A stretch of DNA of 44,896 bases from Leucothrix pacifica (GCF_003172875.1 NZ_QGKM01000009.1:1-44896), one strand, 5' to 3'; counted from the first letter of the stretch, positions 31,198-40,192 are shown. The notes: generated by a model not told the origin, from the letters alone. Program-made: numbers and translations.

Positions 31198-32613
31198 TCA
31201 CTCCTTAGGCCCGCTCTCGGTCAGCAAGTTTTCTCCCTCATTGCTGTCTAGCTGCTCTTCGATAACCAGATTCTCAACGGTGCGATCTGGCGTCACGTCC
31301 TGCACATCCTGAGTATCGACATCATCCGCCATGATCTTTGCACGGCTGATTGTCTCAGTGCGTCTGGTTTGTGTTTCAGATGGAGCAGTCTGTTCTACGG
31401 TGTTACGCTGAGGTAGGCTTGGCATCGTCGTACCACCAGTCTGCATCATGCGCAGTTTGTAAATCGGTTCTGGCATGACGATACCCGCTTCATCAAACGC
31501 CTGTTTCACCATGCGGATGGTTTCACTGCGGACTTTGGCATAACTGTATTGCTCCTGGTTTAGCCAGCCGTATATGCGTAACAGCACGTTAGAATCACCA
31601 AGCGCTTCGATCACTACTAACGGTTTTGGATCATCCAGCACACCTTCAGTTGCCTTGACGGTTTTCATGGCAAGCGCCTGAGCTTCCAGCAGATCCTGAT
31701 CGGTGTCTATACCTACATCAAACTGAAAACGGCGTTCACTATGGCGGGTGAAATTGGTAATGACTGCCTTAAACACCATCGCATTAGGAATACGAATATG
31801 ATTTCCATCGGGTGTAATCAGAATCGTAGCTCGCGAAGTCAGACGCAAGACATTGCCTTGGTGTCCATCAATGCTGACAAAGTCATTCACCTGAAATGGA
31901 TTACGCAGGCTCAGCAAAATACTGGCGATATAATTTTCAACCGTATCCCGCACCGCAAAACCGACGGCCAAACCGATGATACCCGCAGCGCCCAGAATAG
32001 TGCCGATCAATGCGGTGGCATCTAGCAGAATCAACGCTAAAACCAGTCCGAGAATGATAAAGATCAGATGTGAGATCTGCCCTAGCAAATTGGCAATGAA
32101 CTGGTTTGGGGTAATTTTCCGATAGAAACGACGTTTGGATAGCCAGCCACCTAGTATCCAAAACAGAACGATGACCAGTATTGCGATTAAGAATAATGGT
32201 AATCCTTCGGTAGTTTGCTTGGTTAGCGACCACAGTTTATCGCCCGTAGTAACCAGTCGTTTCTTGAGGCTACGACTCACTGTCAGCTCGTTTTCAACCT
32301 CGACCACGCCTTCAACCTGACCGGCAAACTGAAGTGCTTTGCTTTCATCGGCACTAGAGCTAACTTCGCCGGTTAAAGTGACGACGCCTTTATTGACCGC
32401 GATTGATACACCTTGCAGGTCATCCAACTCAGCGTAGATCTCACGTAAGCGTTGCGCGATTTTGTCATCTTCTTTTTTAGAGCTGTCGGTGGTAATGACT
32501 TTATCGGCGACAACCGCTTCTTCCTTAGCACCACCAGTGAGCAGATCAGTGAGGTCGTCGGCATGCGATAATGGCATCCAAAGCATCAATAACAGACAAA
32601 ATATTCTTTTCAT
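31198..32613 (-). CDS. BON-domain MscS-family mechanosensitive channel
   Basis: The 471-aa protein has a signal peptide (ending SHA), a BON domain at about 48-113 (KIAQRLREIYAELDDLQGVSIAVNKGVVTLTGEV) and several membrane helices (about 140-250). The MscS pore and beta region follows (GTILGAAGIIGLAVGFAVRDTVENYIASILL...NPFQVNDFVSIDGHQGNVLRLTSRATIL), then an acidic C-terminal tail. BON domains bind membranes or periplasmic ligands and occur fused to MscS in several gammaproteobacteria. It is 12 bp downstream of the PerM-type gene. With the separate mscS at 29433 this makes two channels within 3 kb. Confidence 0.9.
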   Translation of the reverse strand: MKRIFCLLLMLWMPLSHADDLTDLLTGGAKEEAVVADKVITTDSSKKEDDKIAQRLREIYAELDDLQGVSIAVNKGVVTLTGEVSSSADESKALQFAGQVEGVVEVENELTVSRSLKKRLVTTGDKLWSLTKQTTEGLPLFLIAILVIVLFWILGGWLSKRRFYRKITPNQFIANLLGQISHLIFIILGLVLALILLDATALIGTILGAAGIIGLAVGFAVRDTVENYIASILLSLRNPFQVNDFVSIDGHQGNVLRLTSRATILITPDGNHIRIPNAMVFKAVITNFTRHSERRFQFDVGIDTDQDLLEAQALAMKTVKATEGVLDDPKPLVVIEALGDSNVLLRIYGWLNQEQYSYAKVRSETIRMVKQAFDEAGIVMPEPIYKLRMMQTGGTTMPSLPQRNTVEQTAPSETQTRRTETISRAKIMADDVDTQDVQDVTPDRTVENLVIEEQLDSNEGENLLTESGPKE

Positions 32614-32625
32614 GCGTTAAGTCCT

Positions 32626-33690
32626 TTATTTGCGTGAAATGTGCCTTGTGTGGGAAGCCGCCTGAAAATCATTTTTCTCCAAGATGATATTCATGATCAC
32701 CAGTAGCGGAACCGCTAAAAAGATCCCTGCCATGCCCCATAACCAACCCCAAATGAGGACGGATATAAAGATCAGCACCGGGTTAATCGTAAACATTCGA
32801 CCAATAAACATCGGTTGAAGGAACTGTCCTTCCAGTAAGTTAAGACCCAGTAATAGAGCAGGGGGCAAGATCACTTGAGCCAGGCTATCGAAGGTTTGCA
32901 GCGATACCAGTGTAATGACTCCCAAATTAATCGCCGGACCCACATAAGGAATATAGTTCAAGAATGCGGCAGATGCTCCCCAAACTATCGGCGTTGGCAT
33001 ATCTAGTAGCCACATCACGAGTGTGACGGCAGCTCCTAGCACCAGATTAAGCGCGGTAATCAACAATAAATAGCGACTGAGTTTGTACTGCACATCTCTG
33101 GCTATTTTGAGAATTTGTGACTGATAACCTTTGTCTTCGAATAATAAACTGGTTCTCAAGATCAACGTGTGACCAAAGGCCAACATGAAGTAGAGCAAGA
33201 CCACAAACGACAATACGCCGATCAAAAACGCCTGAGTACCGTCCACTAAGATATAGAAAATATTGGGGCCTTTAACGACCACATCAGGTTGTGTTGCTTG
33301 ACCGTCATCACTGATTGAAGTCATCTCTTCAACTTTTTGTGTCGTCTCCTGCACGGATTCGATGGAGTCTTTAAACGGGGACAGTTTGCGTTCGATTTGC
33401 TGTATTTCATTGGGCAAACGCTCCACCCACTCGCCCACTGGTTCCGCCATATAAGAAGACAGCGTGCCAATCAGCAGAGATGACAGCACAATAACAATGG
33501 CGCTGCCGATCGATCTGGGTATGTGGTATTTGGCCAGCAAGCTAACTGGAGGCGTCAGTAAAAAGGCGATGAGTGTCGCCATAAAAATGGGAATAAATAC
33601 TGATTGGGCAATATAAAGCACTGCGATAACGGCAATGATGAATAAGCCCCATATCGGTACGCTCAGGCTACGGGTCTGTTGGCTGTCCAT
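32626..33690 (-). CDS. AI-2E/PerM-family transporter
   Basis: The 354-aa membrane protein starts with two or three helices (LSVPIWGLFIIAVIAVLYIAQSVFIPIFMATLIAFLLTPPV), has a soluble loop (about 90-140) and ends with five more helices including NYIPYVGPAINLGVI and GWLWGMAGIFLAVPLLVI. These match the AI-2E transporter (TqsA/PerM/YdiK) family. Members move small molecules such as AI-2 or act as Na+/H+ antiporters. It pairs with the BON-MscS gene 12 bp downstream, so an ion or osmotic role is more attractive than quorum signalling. Confidence 0.88.
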   Translation of the reverse strand: MDSQQTRSLSVPIWGLFIIAVIAVLYIAQSVFIPIFMATLIAFLLTPPVSLLAKYHIPRSIGSAIVIVLSSLLIGTLSSYMAEPVGEWVERLPNEIQQIERKLSPFKDSIESVQETTQKVEEMTSISDDGQATQPDVVVKGPNIFYILVDGTQAFLIGVLSFVVLLYFMLAFGHTLILRTSLLFEDKGYQSQILKIARDVQYKLSRYLLLITALNLVLGAAVTLVMWLLDMPTPIVWGASAAFLNYIPYVGPAINLGVITLVSLQTFDSLAQVILPPALLLGLNLLEGQFLQPMFIGRMFTINPVLIFISVLIWGWLWGMAGIFLAVPLLVIMNIILEKNDFQAASHTRHISRK

Positions 33691-33757
33691 GGGTTAGCAC
33701 TTCCTAAGATGTATTGGTGGGGGCATACCGCTTTGTTTGTTGGAATGATAATAGCGG

Positions 33758-35485
33758 TTAAAGCCCTATCTGTTCCATAATTCCTTTAATCTGCTCAGCC
33801 TCTGGAATCTGTAAACTAACCGCTTCTTGGTAAGCTTGATTTAATAGCGTTTGAATTTCTTCAATATTTGCTTTTGAATCTATTTGCCAAAGTAGTATTG
33901 CAACCTTGGTTCTTCCCATCAACAGTGACTGTACATCCCCAAGCTTTTCATAAACGGGAAGCTCCTCGTTTTTGCGAATATTGAGCGCATCATCGAGTTG
34001 TCCGCGAGCTTGAAGAATGTCAGCGATCTGACCCATGGTGACGGCTTTAGATCGCACATCACCGAGCTTCTCATAGACGGGAAGCAGTTCAGTCTGGCGA
34101 ATATTGAGCGCGTCATCGAGTTGTCCACGAACTTGAAAAATTTCAGCAACTTTGCCCTGAAATGCCGCTAACTCAGCAATTGCTCCTATCTCCCGCATGG
34201 GAGGAATACACTTGGTTTGCAATGTATGTAGGGCGGTATCTAGTTCACCTCTGGCGATTTGAATGTCGGCAATTTTTTTTTCGGTTACCGCGATAGCTCG
34301 CACATCGCCAAGTTTCTCATAGACGGGAAGTTGTTCCGTCTGGCGAATATTTAGCGCGTCATCGAGTTGTCCGCGAGCTTGAAGAATGTCAGCGATCCTT
34401 CCCATGCTGATGGCTTTTTCTCGCACATCACCGAGCTTCTCATAGACGGGAAGTGTCTCTTCAACTGTATTTAGCGCGTCATCGAGTTGTCCGCGAGCTT
34501 GAAGAATATCAGCGATCTTACCCATGGTGACAGCTTTATTCTTAATGTGGTTTGTTTTGTCAAGGATAGGTAAGATTTTTTCCCTTCGGGTACGTAGCGA
34601 TTCTTCGTAATTACCTTGCTGTGCAAATATATCCGCAATTCTATCTAAAGTTTCAGCTTGTTCATCCAAGTCATCCAGAGCAATAAAGCAGGGTAATATT
34701 TTTTGATTTAATAAATTCAATGAGTCGTCGGTATTTCCTTGCCTAAAGTGTATATCTGAGATGTCTCTCAATACTCTTGCCCAAGCATGTTTTTCTTCTA
34801 AGTCTTTGAATAGTAATAGTGCTTTATTAAGTGACTCTAATGCTTTCCTAGGCTTACCAATTTTTTCATAAAGGTTGCCGAGTTCATGAAGCATGTCTGC
34901 GGTTGCTAAGCTAGTGTAAGGAGTTTGTTTTTTGAGATAAGATTCTAATGCCTCTATGCGTTCTTTCTTTTTTTCTGACTCAAGACCAGTCAAACTCTTG
35001 AAATCCGCTTCCCAGCGCGGTATGGCCTCAACGGGTAACCCAAACTCAAATACCTGTTCACGCCACGCCCAAAAATCAGCAGCTTCCAAGGTCATTTGCT
35101 TGACTAATGGCTCGGGTAACCACAGAGCCAAAATACAAAGACAACGTCGGGCAATCTGTTCCCGATGATAATTCAAACTTTTGAACGCCAGGCCTCGTTC
35201 TTTTTCAGGAAGGCTTTCTATGTTGATAATGTGAATGAGCTTGATTGAACTGTCAGTACTTAGTAAGGCTTGTTCCAATAGAGCAAAACTCTCGAAGCTT
35301 GCGGCATCAAGAGTCAGGTAAGAATCAACCTCGGTGTTCATAACAGTTATCAAGCCATCACGATAAAGCGGCTGATTATGTTGAAGCACTATAAGATTAA
35401 AGCCTTTCAACCTAGGCAGCATTTTCTTAAGGCGTAACAAAGAGCCTGAGTGAGAAGGGTTAAGTTGCCAGTTTGAGGTATTCAT
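33758..35485 (-). CDS. TPR-repeat protein coupled to the upstream ATPase
   Basis: The 575-aa protein has an N-terminal alpha/beta region (about 1-165) with NLIVLQHNQPLYRDGLITVM, KLIHIINIE and ILALWLPEPLVKQMTLEAADFWAWREQVFEF. That last motif recalls the N-terminal domains of STAND-like TPR proteins found beside AAA ATPases, possibly a degenerate NTPase module. Residues about 200-560 are eight or nine TPRs of 40 residues. The middle ones (IADILQARGQLDDALNIRQT...LPVYEKLGDVR) are almost identical. Its ATG overlaps the stop of the ATPase by one base (TAATG), so it is translationally coupled. Likely role: ligand-sensing partner of the ATPase; function unknown. Confidence 0.85.
   Translation of the reverse strand: MNTSNWQLNPSHSGSLLRLKKMLPRLKGFNLIVLQHNQPLYRDGLITVMNTEVDSYLTLDAASFESFALLEQALLSTDSSIKLIHIINIESLPEKERGLAFKSLNYHREQIARRCLCILALWLPEPLVKQMTLEAADFWAWREQVFEFGLPVEAIPRWEADFKSLTGLESEKKKERIEALESYLKKQTPYTSLATADMLHELGNLYEKIGKPRKALESLNKALLLFKDLEEKHAWARVLRDISDIHFRQGNTDDSLNLLNQKILPCFIALDDLDEQAETLDRIADIFAQQGNYEESLRTRREKILPILDKTNHIKNKAVTMGKIADILQARGQLDDALNTVEETLPVYEKLGDVREKAISMGRIADILQARGQLDDALNIRQTEQLPVYEKLGDVRAIAVTEKKIADIQIARGELDTALHTLQTKCIPPMREIGAIAELAAFQGKVAEIFQVRGQLDDALNIRQTELLPVYEKLGDVRSKAVTMGQIADILQARGQLDDALNIRKNEELPVYEKLGDVQSLLMGRTKVAILLWQIDSKANIEEIQTLLNQAYQEAVSLQIPEAEQIKGIMEQIGL
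33960..34500. repeat. Near-identical 120-bp DNA repeats encoding TPR units
   Basis: A unit of about 120 bp recurs with few changes. The core GCGTCATCGAGTTGTCC and variants start near 33985, 34108, 34352 and 34472, with a diverged unit between the second and third. Codon-level identity shows recent duplication or gene conversion rather than ancient TPR divergence. Confidence 0.75.
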
Positions 35486-36813
35486 TATGGGTTTCGAGCA
35501 GTATCGAGCGCTTTTTGATAGCCGGGAAGTGTTTGAATAACCGGGTGACTTTTCCAGAAGTAATCGTTGTATTCCAGTAATACCAAGTTGTAGAGCATCT
35601 TAGTGCTATCTTCATTAGTGAAGGCTTCAGGAGTTTCTGGATTTAAGTCAATTTTAACTAAATGTTCATATTCATCCGCTTCGATAGTCCGGCGATAGTC
35701 ATTCGCTATTTGCTTAATAGCACTATCAGCAGCATCCAATGTAATCACATCTTCTTCAGAGAAAGTGATGGATAAATTTAACAAACGTAATAAGTCACGT
35801 GCATGGCCACCGCTGTATTTGATTATGTGATCGACAGTAGCGTTTGTGTCAAATAGATAGCTCGGAACTCGGCGCTCAACCATTTCTCGAACGATGTTAA
35901 TATTTTCGGGTATTGGGTTGTCGTCTCGGTCACGAATTTTTAACATCGGAACGCGGAAAATAGTGGCGAAGTTTGCGTTGAGTTGATTGTCTTCATGTAG
36001 CAAATGAATCGGTGCACAGTAAATAAAAATACCGCTAATTTGAGTTAATTGGTGCACGTCATCAATAAAAAACTCATGAGCATCTTCGCTATTCAGCCGG
36101 TCTGTGCCATCAACCGTAAACAAAATGCGTTTCCCTAAATTCTGGTTTTGGATCTGTTCTTCTGCGGCAATAATGAGACTGTTAAAAGCACTAGCAAACT
36201 CACTAAAGTTGTTCTTTAATACTTGGCGTAATTCGTTACGATAACTCGCACCAATATTAATTTTGTTGGTGAGTTCCGCGAAGATCTTAGCAACCCAAGG
36301 TAGTCCGACTTCCGCTTTTACGCCAGCTTTAATCTCCGCTGAAAAGTTCCTGATGTCAGCATGTGTTTCAACACGCTCAGCAAACCACTGTTCCAAGTGG
36401 TAAAGGTGTATGTCATCAATATGGATTCCATGAACTTCCTGAAGTGTTTCTAGCAAACGTGTAGCTAATGCTAAGAGTACATCGGAGTACTTCAGATTGT
36501 TTATATCCAAACGTTCGAGGCAGTCTAAGTGAATGACAAAATAACGACTCGGGTTGTGTAAATAATCAGAGACTCTTAACAGTTCTGTACTTTTTCCGCA
36601 GCCACGATGCCCCGTAAATAGGGTGTAATCTTTACGTGGAGGCTGGCGCAGTTCATCGTTATTATCGATATGTAGTTGGCGATACAAACGTTTCAGCTTG
36701 AACTCACCACGTGCAGGTGCAATATCAACGAAGAGATCACTATTAGAGCTTAGTGGCTCATTGTAAGAAAGATTGTGTTTAGCATCCCAGATATCGAGTC
36801 TATCGTTACTCAT
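35485..36813 (-). CDS. P-loop AAA-type ATPase paired with the TPR protein
   Basis: The 442-aa protein has Walker A at 68-76 (GHRGCGKST), a Walker B-like strand KRILFTVDGTDRL, a sensor segment (GIFIYCAPIHLL) and an SGGHARDLLRLLNLS motif like the sensor/lid region of AAA/STAND-type ATPases. The C-terminus (LLEYNDYFWKSHPVIQTLPGYQKAL) resembles a winged helix. No membrane segment is seen. With the overlapping TPR gene it forms a bipartite unit similar in logic to STAND proteins split over two genes. A role in defence or regulated cell death is a guess from architecture. Confidence 0.85.
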   Translation of the reverse strand: MSNDRLDIWDAKHNLSYNEPLSSNSDLFVDIAPARGEFKLKRLYRQLHIDNNDELRQPPRKDYTLFTGHRGCGKSTELLRVSDYLHNPSRYFVIHLDCLERLDINNLKYSDVLLALATRLLETLQEVHGIHIDDIHLYHLEQWFAERVETHADIRNFSAEIKAGVKAEVGLPWVAKIFAELTNKINIGASYRNELRQVLKNNFSEFASAFNSLIIAAEEQIQNQNLGKRILFTVDGTDRLNSEDAHEFFIDDVHQLTQISGIFIYCAPIHLLHEDNQLNANFATIFRVPMLKIRDRDDNPIPENINIVREMVERRVPSYLFDTNATVDHIIKYSGGHARDLLRLLNLSITFSEEDVITLDAADSAIKQIANDYRRTIEADEYEHLVKIDLNPETPEAFTNEDSTKMLYNLVLLEYNDYFWKSHPVIQTLPGYQKALDTARNP

Positions 36814-36877
36814 AGTTATGTTGTTCCATTTAGATAGGCTAAGTATACATGGTTTAGGCGTTTTTCATTTAAGAGTC

Positions 36878-36944
36878 CTTTGTGTATCTGCTTCACGAAG
36901 ACCTTCTGAGCCTGCGAGGGGCGCAGTGAAGTAAATACACAAAG
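36878..36944. promoter_or_regulatory. Large imperfect palindrome in the divergent ATPase / radical SAM promoter region
   Basis: CTTTGTGTATctgCTTCAC (36878-36896) is mirrored by GTGAAGtaaATACACAAAG (36926-36944). The arms are 10+6 perfect pairs around a 3-base internal mismatch, with a 29-bp spacer. The spacer can form a small CTGCG/CGCAG stem. It ends 26 bp before the radical SAM ATG. It could be an operator, a transcript-leader hairpin or a small dispersed repeat. Confidence 0.55.
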
Positions 36945-36970
36945 GGCGACCACACATATATAATGCCGCG

Positions 36971-38911
36971 ATGAAAACACTACTCTGCATTCCCCCCATG
37001 ACTCAGCTAAATACGCCATACCCTGCAACGGCGTATTTAACCGGCTTCCTACGCGAACAAGGTCAAGACGTTGTTCAGCGCGACCTAGCCATAGAGTTAC
37101 TCTTAACCTTGCTAACCCCGGAAGGTTTAGAGCAAATCCTGGATGTAGTGGAAGAGCATTATGCAGACTTTGAAGACGACGAACTTCCCGATGTCATCTA
37201 TCAATTCTTAGCGGAATTTGAGCAATATCAGCAGTGTGTGTTACCCGCGATTCGTTTTCTACAAGGCAAAGACCCGAGTCTTGCTTTGCGCATCGTTTCA
37301 CGCAGGTTTTTACCCGAAGGTCCAAGCTTTGAAGGGATCGACGGATTAGACGAAGCCACGGGTGATATTCTGAAATGGGCATTCGGTGATTTAGGCACGC
37401 AAGACAAAGCCAAGCACCTCGCGACCTTATTTATCGATGACCTTGTACAAGTCATTCACCAAGGTGTAGATGTTAATTTCGAGATCTCCCGTTACGGTGA
37501 AAGCCTCGCTGCATCCAATCCATCCTTCGACAATCTTTATGAGATTTTGCATGGTGAGCTTGGTTTAGTTGAGGCGACATTGCAGCATTTGCTTCGCCAG
37601 CATTTAGAAGATGAGCAGCCAGATGTGTTGGGTATTACCGTGCCATTCCCCGGTAATATGCTGGGTGCATTGCAAATTGCCAAGGCTTGTCGTGAGCACT
37701 CACCAAATACCCGTATTGTCTTGGGTGGCGGTTATATTAATACTGAGTTGCGTAGTCTGACTGACCCACGCATTTTTGAGTTTGCTGACTACCTTATGTT
37801 GGATGACGGTGAGCAGCCGTTGCTAAAACTGTTTGAACATCTGCAAGGCAAGGCCGATCGGAGTGACTTGCACCGTACGTATTATCTGCAAGATGGCGCA
37901 GTGCAATATCAAACACAAACGCAATTACCCGATATCCCTCATCGTGAAATCGGCACGCCTGTTTATGATGGTTTGCCGCTGGATTCCTATTTATCGCTGT
38001 GTGAAATGCTCAATCCAATGCATCGCATCTGGAGTGATGGGCGTTGGAATAAGCTGACCATGGCGCATGGTTGCTATTGGACGCAGTGCAGCTTCTGCGA
38101 TATCGGTTTGGATTATATCGGTCGCTATGATGAGGCGGGCGCGGATATTATTGTGGATCGCATTGAGAAGCTGATTGAAGAAACCGGGCAAACTGGTTTT
38201 CATTTTGTGGATGAAGCGGCTCCTCCTAAAGTCATGTTCGCGATGGCGCGTAAGTTGATTGAAAAGGGTATCGTGATTACGTGGTGGGGCAATATTCGAT
38301 TTGAAAAGACTTTCACACCGGAACGCTGCCAATTACTCGCTGACTCGGGTTGTGTGGCGGTGTCCGGTGGCTTGGAAGTGGCGTCTGATCGTTTGCTAAA
38401 GCTCATGAAAAAAGGTGTTACTGTCGAACAAGTGGCGCGCGTGACCAAAGCATTTTCCGATGCCGGTATCTTGGTGCATGCCTATCTGATGTATGGTTTT
38501 CCCTCGCAAACCGAGGAGGAGACGGTTGAGTCACTGGAATATGTGCGGCAGCTGATGATGCATCGCTGTATTCACTCCGCGTACTGGCATCGTTTTTCGG
38601 CGACGATTCATAGTCCGGTTGGGCAGCGACCGGATGACTATGGTGTAACACTTCACCCACCAATGTTCGAAGGGTTTGCCAGCAATGATATTGAGTTTAG
38701 TGATCCGGTGACAGCAGATCATGAGCTGTTAGGGCGTGGACTGAAAAAGGCGTTATACAACTATATGCACGGCCTTGGCTTCGAACAGCCAGTGGCAATT
38801 TGGTTTGAAAAGCGGATTAAAGAGCCTAAGGTTGCCAGTGACTTTATACAAAACGCCTTGTGTGATCAGGAAAAAAGCAGAGCTATTATTCCAATTAGTG
38901 TGTCTCAGTAG
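36971..38911 (+). CDS. B12-binding-type radical SAM protein
   Basis: The 646-aa protein has an N-terminal region starting MKTLLCIPPMTQLNTPYPATAYLTGFL, a B12-binding-like Rossmann domain (about 215-300: DVLGITVPFPGNMLGALQIAKACREHSPNTRIVLGGGYI) and a radical SAM core from about 360. The cluster motif is Cys368-x4-Cys373-x2-Cys376 (GCYWTQCSFCD), one residue longer than the usual CX3CX2C. Later barrel motifs are VSGGLEVASDRLLKLMKKGVT and HAYLMYGFPSQTEEE. Such enzymes methylate or rearrange unactivated carbons. No peptide precursor or partner gene is adjacent, so the product is unknown. It has its own promoter divergent from the ATPase. Confidence 0.87.
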   Translation: MKTLLCIPPMTQLNTPYPATAYLTGFLREQGQDVVQRDLAIELLLTLLTPEGLEQILDVVEEHYADFEDDELPDVIYQFLAEFEQYQQCVLPAIRFLQGKDPSLALRIVSRRFLPEGPSFEGIDGLDEATGDILKWAFGDLGTQDKAKHLATLFIDDLVQVIHQGVDVNFEISRYGESLAASNPSFDNLYEILHGELGLVEATLQHLLRQHLEDEQPDVLGITVPFPGNMLGALQIAKACREHSPNTRIVLGGGYINTELRSLTDPRIFEFADYLMLDDGEQPLLKLFEHLQGKADRSDLHRTYYLQDGAVQYQTQTQLPDIPHREIGTPVYDGLPLDSYLSLCEMLNPMHRIWSDGRWNKLTMAHGCYWTQCSFCDIGLDYIGRYDEAGADIIVDRIEKLIEETGQTGFHFVDEAAPPKVMFAMARKLIEKGIVITWWGNIRFEKTFTPERCQLLADSGCVAVSGGLEVASDRLLKLMKKGVTVEQVARVTKAFSDAGILVHAYLMYGFPSQTEEETVESLEYVRQLMMHRCIHSAYWHRFSATIHSPVGQRPDDYGVTLHPPMFEGFASNDIEFSDPVTADHELLGRGLKKALYNYMHGLGFEQPVAIWFEKRIKEPKVASDFIQNALCDQEKSRAIIPISVSQ

Positions 38912-39121
38912 TACTTAAGATATTGGTAAAACGTTGAATTCAGAGACTTTTGTTACAACAGGCTGATGTAGTGTGGCTGACTGAGTGAAAGAAACTCTAA
39001 AAAATTCATATCCTTAAAGAAAGGTTCAGGCTTTGGGTATGTTTTTATTCAAATAAAAATGGCTAAACCACCGGATTAGTGGTCTCCCTGTGTTATTATT
39101 GAACGCGGCATTAAAAAAAGC

Positions 39122-39153
39122 TGATTACGCTTGAGGCAAGTTTGGCGTAGTCA
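39122..39153 (+). promoter_or_regulatory. Leader stem-loop upstream of the betaine ABC operon
   Basis: TGATTACGC (39122-39130) pairs with GCGTAGTCA (39145-39153) with one G-T wobble. It lies about 46 bp before the start codon of the binding-protein gene and 15 bp before a GGAG-containing leader. It may stabilise the mRNA or regulate the operon. Confidence 0.4.
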
Positions 39154-39199
39154 TGGAGGAGTGCCACTTGACTAAAAGTAATTAAAATTCGGAGAGATC

Positions 39200-40192
39200 A
39201 TGATAAAGAAACTCCTGGCATCAACATTGGTTCTAGCAGGTTTGGGTTTTGCAGGTTCATCAAGCGCACATGAGTGTGGGGATGTCACAATCGCTGCTAT
39301 GAACTGGCAGTCTGCAGAAGTACTGGGTGAAATTGATAAGTTAATCCTCGAAAAAGGATACGACTGTGATGTAGAAATGGTTGCGGGTGATACCATGCCT
39401 ACTTTCACGTCTATGAATGAGAAAGGAAAGCCGGATGTCGCGCCTGAGCTTTGGACTAACTCATTAGATGCACCATTAAGAGAAGCGATTGCTGAAGGTC
39501 GTTTGTTCCGCACGGTTGATTCGCTGGCTGACGGTGGTGAAGAAGGTATCTGGATTCCTAAGTATTTAGCGGATGCTAACCCTGACATCGTTACTGTTGA
39601 AGACGCACTGAAAAAGCCTGAGCTTTTCCCGCATCCTGAGAAGGATGACAAAGGTGCAATCGTTGGTTGTCCTGCAGGCTGGAACTGCCAGTTGATTATG
39701 CAGAATCTGTTTAAAGCGTATGACATGGAAAGCAAAGGTTTCGATCTTGTTGATCCGGGTTCATCAGCAGGTCTTGATGGCGCAATCGCTAAAGCTTACG
39801 AGCGTAAACAAGGTTTCATGGGTTATTACTGGGCACCAACGTCGTTACTGGGTAAGTACGAAATGGTTAAGCTGAAAGGTAATGCACCACACGACCAAGA
39901 GCATTGGGAGAAGTGTACGGGTGTTGCAGACTGTGAAAATCCAAAGATTAACGACTGGAGACCATCACGCGTTTCTACTGTTGTGACTAAAGACTTCATG
40001 GATAACTCAGCAGTTGCATTGAGCTATTTCAACCGTCGTTCTATCGGTAACAATGACATGGGTAAACTATTGTCTTGGATGACTGAGAATCAGGCTACGG
40101 GTGAAGAAGCAGCTGAAGAGTTCGTTAAGACTCGTGAAGATCTATGGTCTAAGTGGGTGTCTGAAGAGACTGCAGAAAAAATTAAGAAGTAA
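39200..40192 (+). CDS. proX: ABC transporter substrate-binding protein, glycine betaine/proline/TMAO type (ProX/OpuAC)
   Basis: The 330-aa periplasmic binding protein has a Sec signal peptide ending SSSA-HE. It carries the quaternary-amine family motifs: IAAMNWQSAEVLGEIDKLIL, TMPTFTSMNEKGKPDVAPELWTN and GCPAGWNCQLIMQNLFKAY. The many Trp residues (MNWQS, LWTN, GWNC, YYWAPTS) could form the aromatic cage for trimethylammonium ligands. It may bind glycine betaine, proline betaine, choline or TMAO; marine TmoX-like proteins have a similar form. CGGAGAG precedes the ATG by 6 bp. It heads an operon with a permease and ATPase. Confidence 0.88.
   Translation: MIKKLLASTLVLAGLGFAGSSSAHECGDVTIAAMNWQSAEVLGEIDKLILEKGYDCDVEMVAGDTMPTFTSMNEKGKPDVAPELWTNSLDAPLREAIAEGRLFRTVDSLADGGEEGIWIPKYLADANPDIVTVEDALKKPELFPHPEKDDKGAIVGCPAGWNCQLIMQNLFKAYDMESKGFDLVDPGSSAGLDGAIAKAYERKQGFMGYYWAPTSLLGKYEMVKLKGNAPHDQEHWEKCTGVADCENPKINDWRPSRVSTVVTKDFMDNSAVALSYFNRRSIGNNDMGKLLSWMTENQATGEEAAEEFVKTREDLWSKWVSEETAEKIKK

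Noticed and set aside
39153-39185. 10-codon leader peptide before the betaine binding-protein gene
   Set aside because: An ATG and stop exist, but there is no ribosome binding site or regulatory codon bias to support translation.
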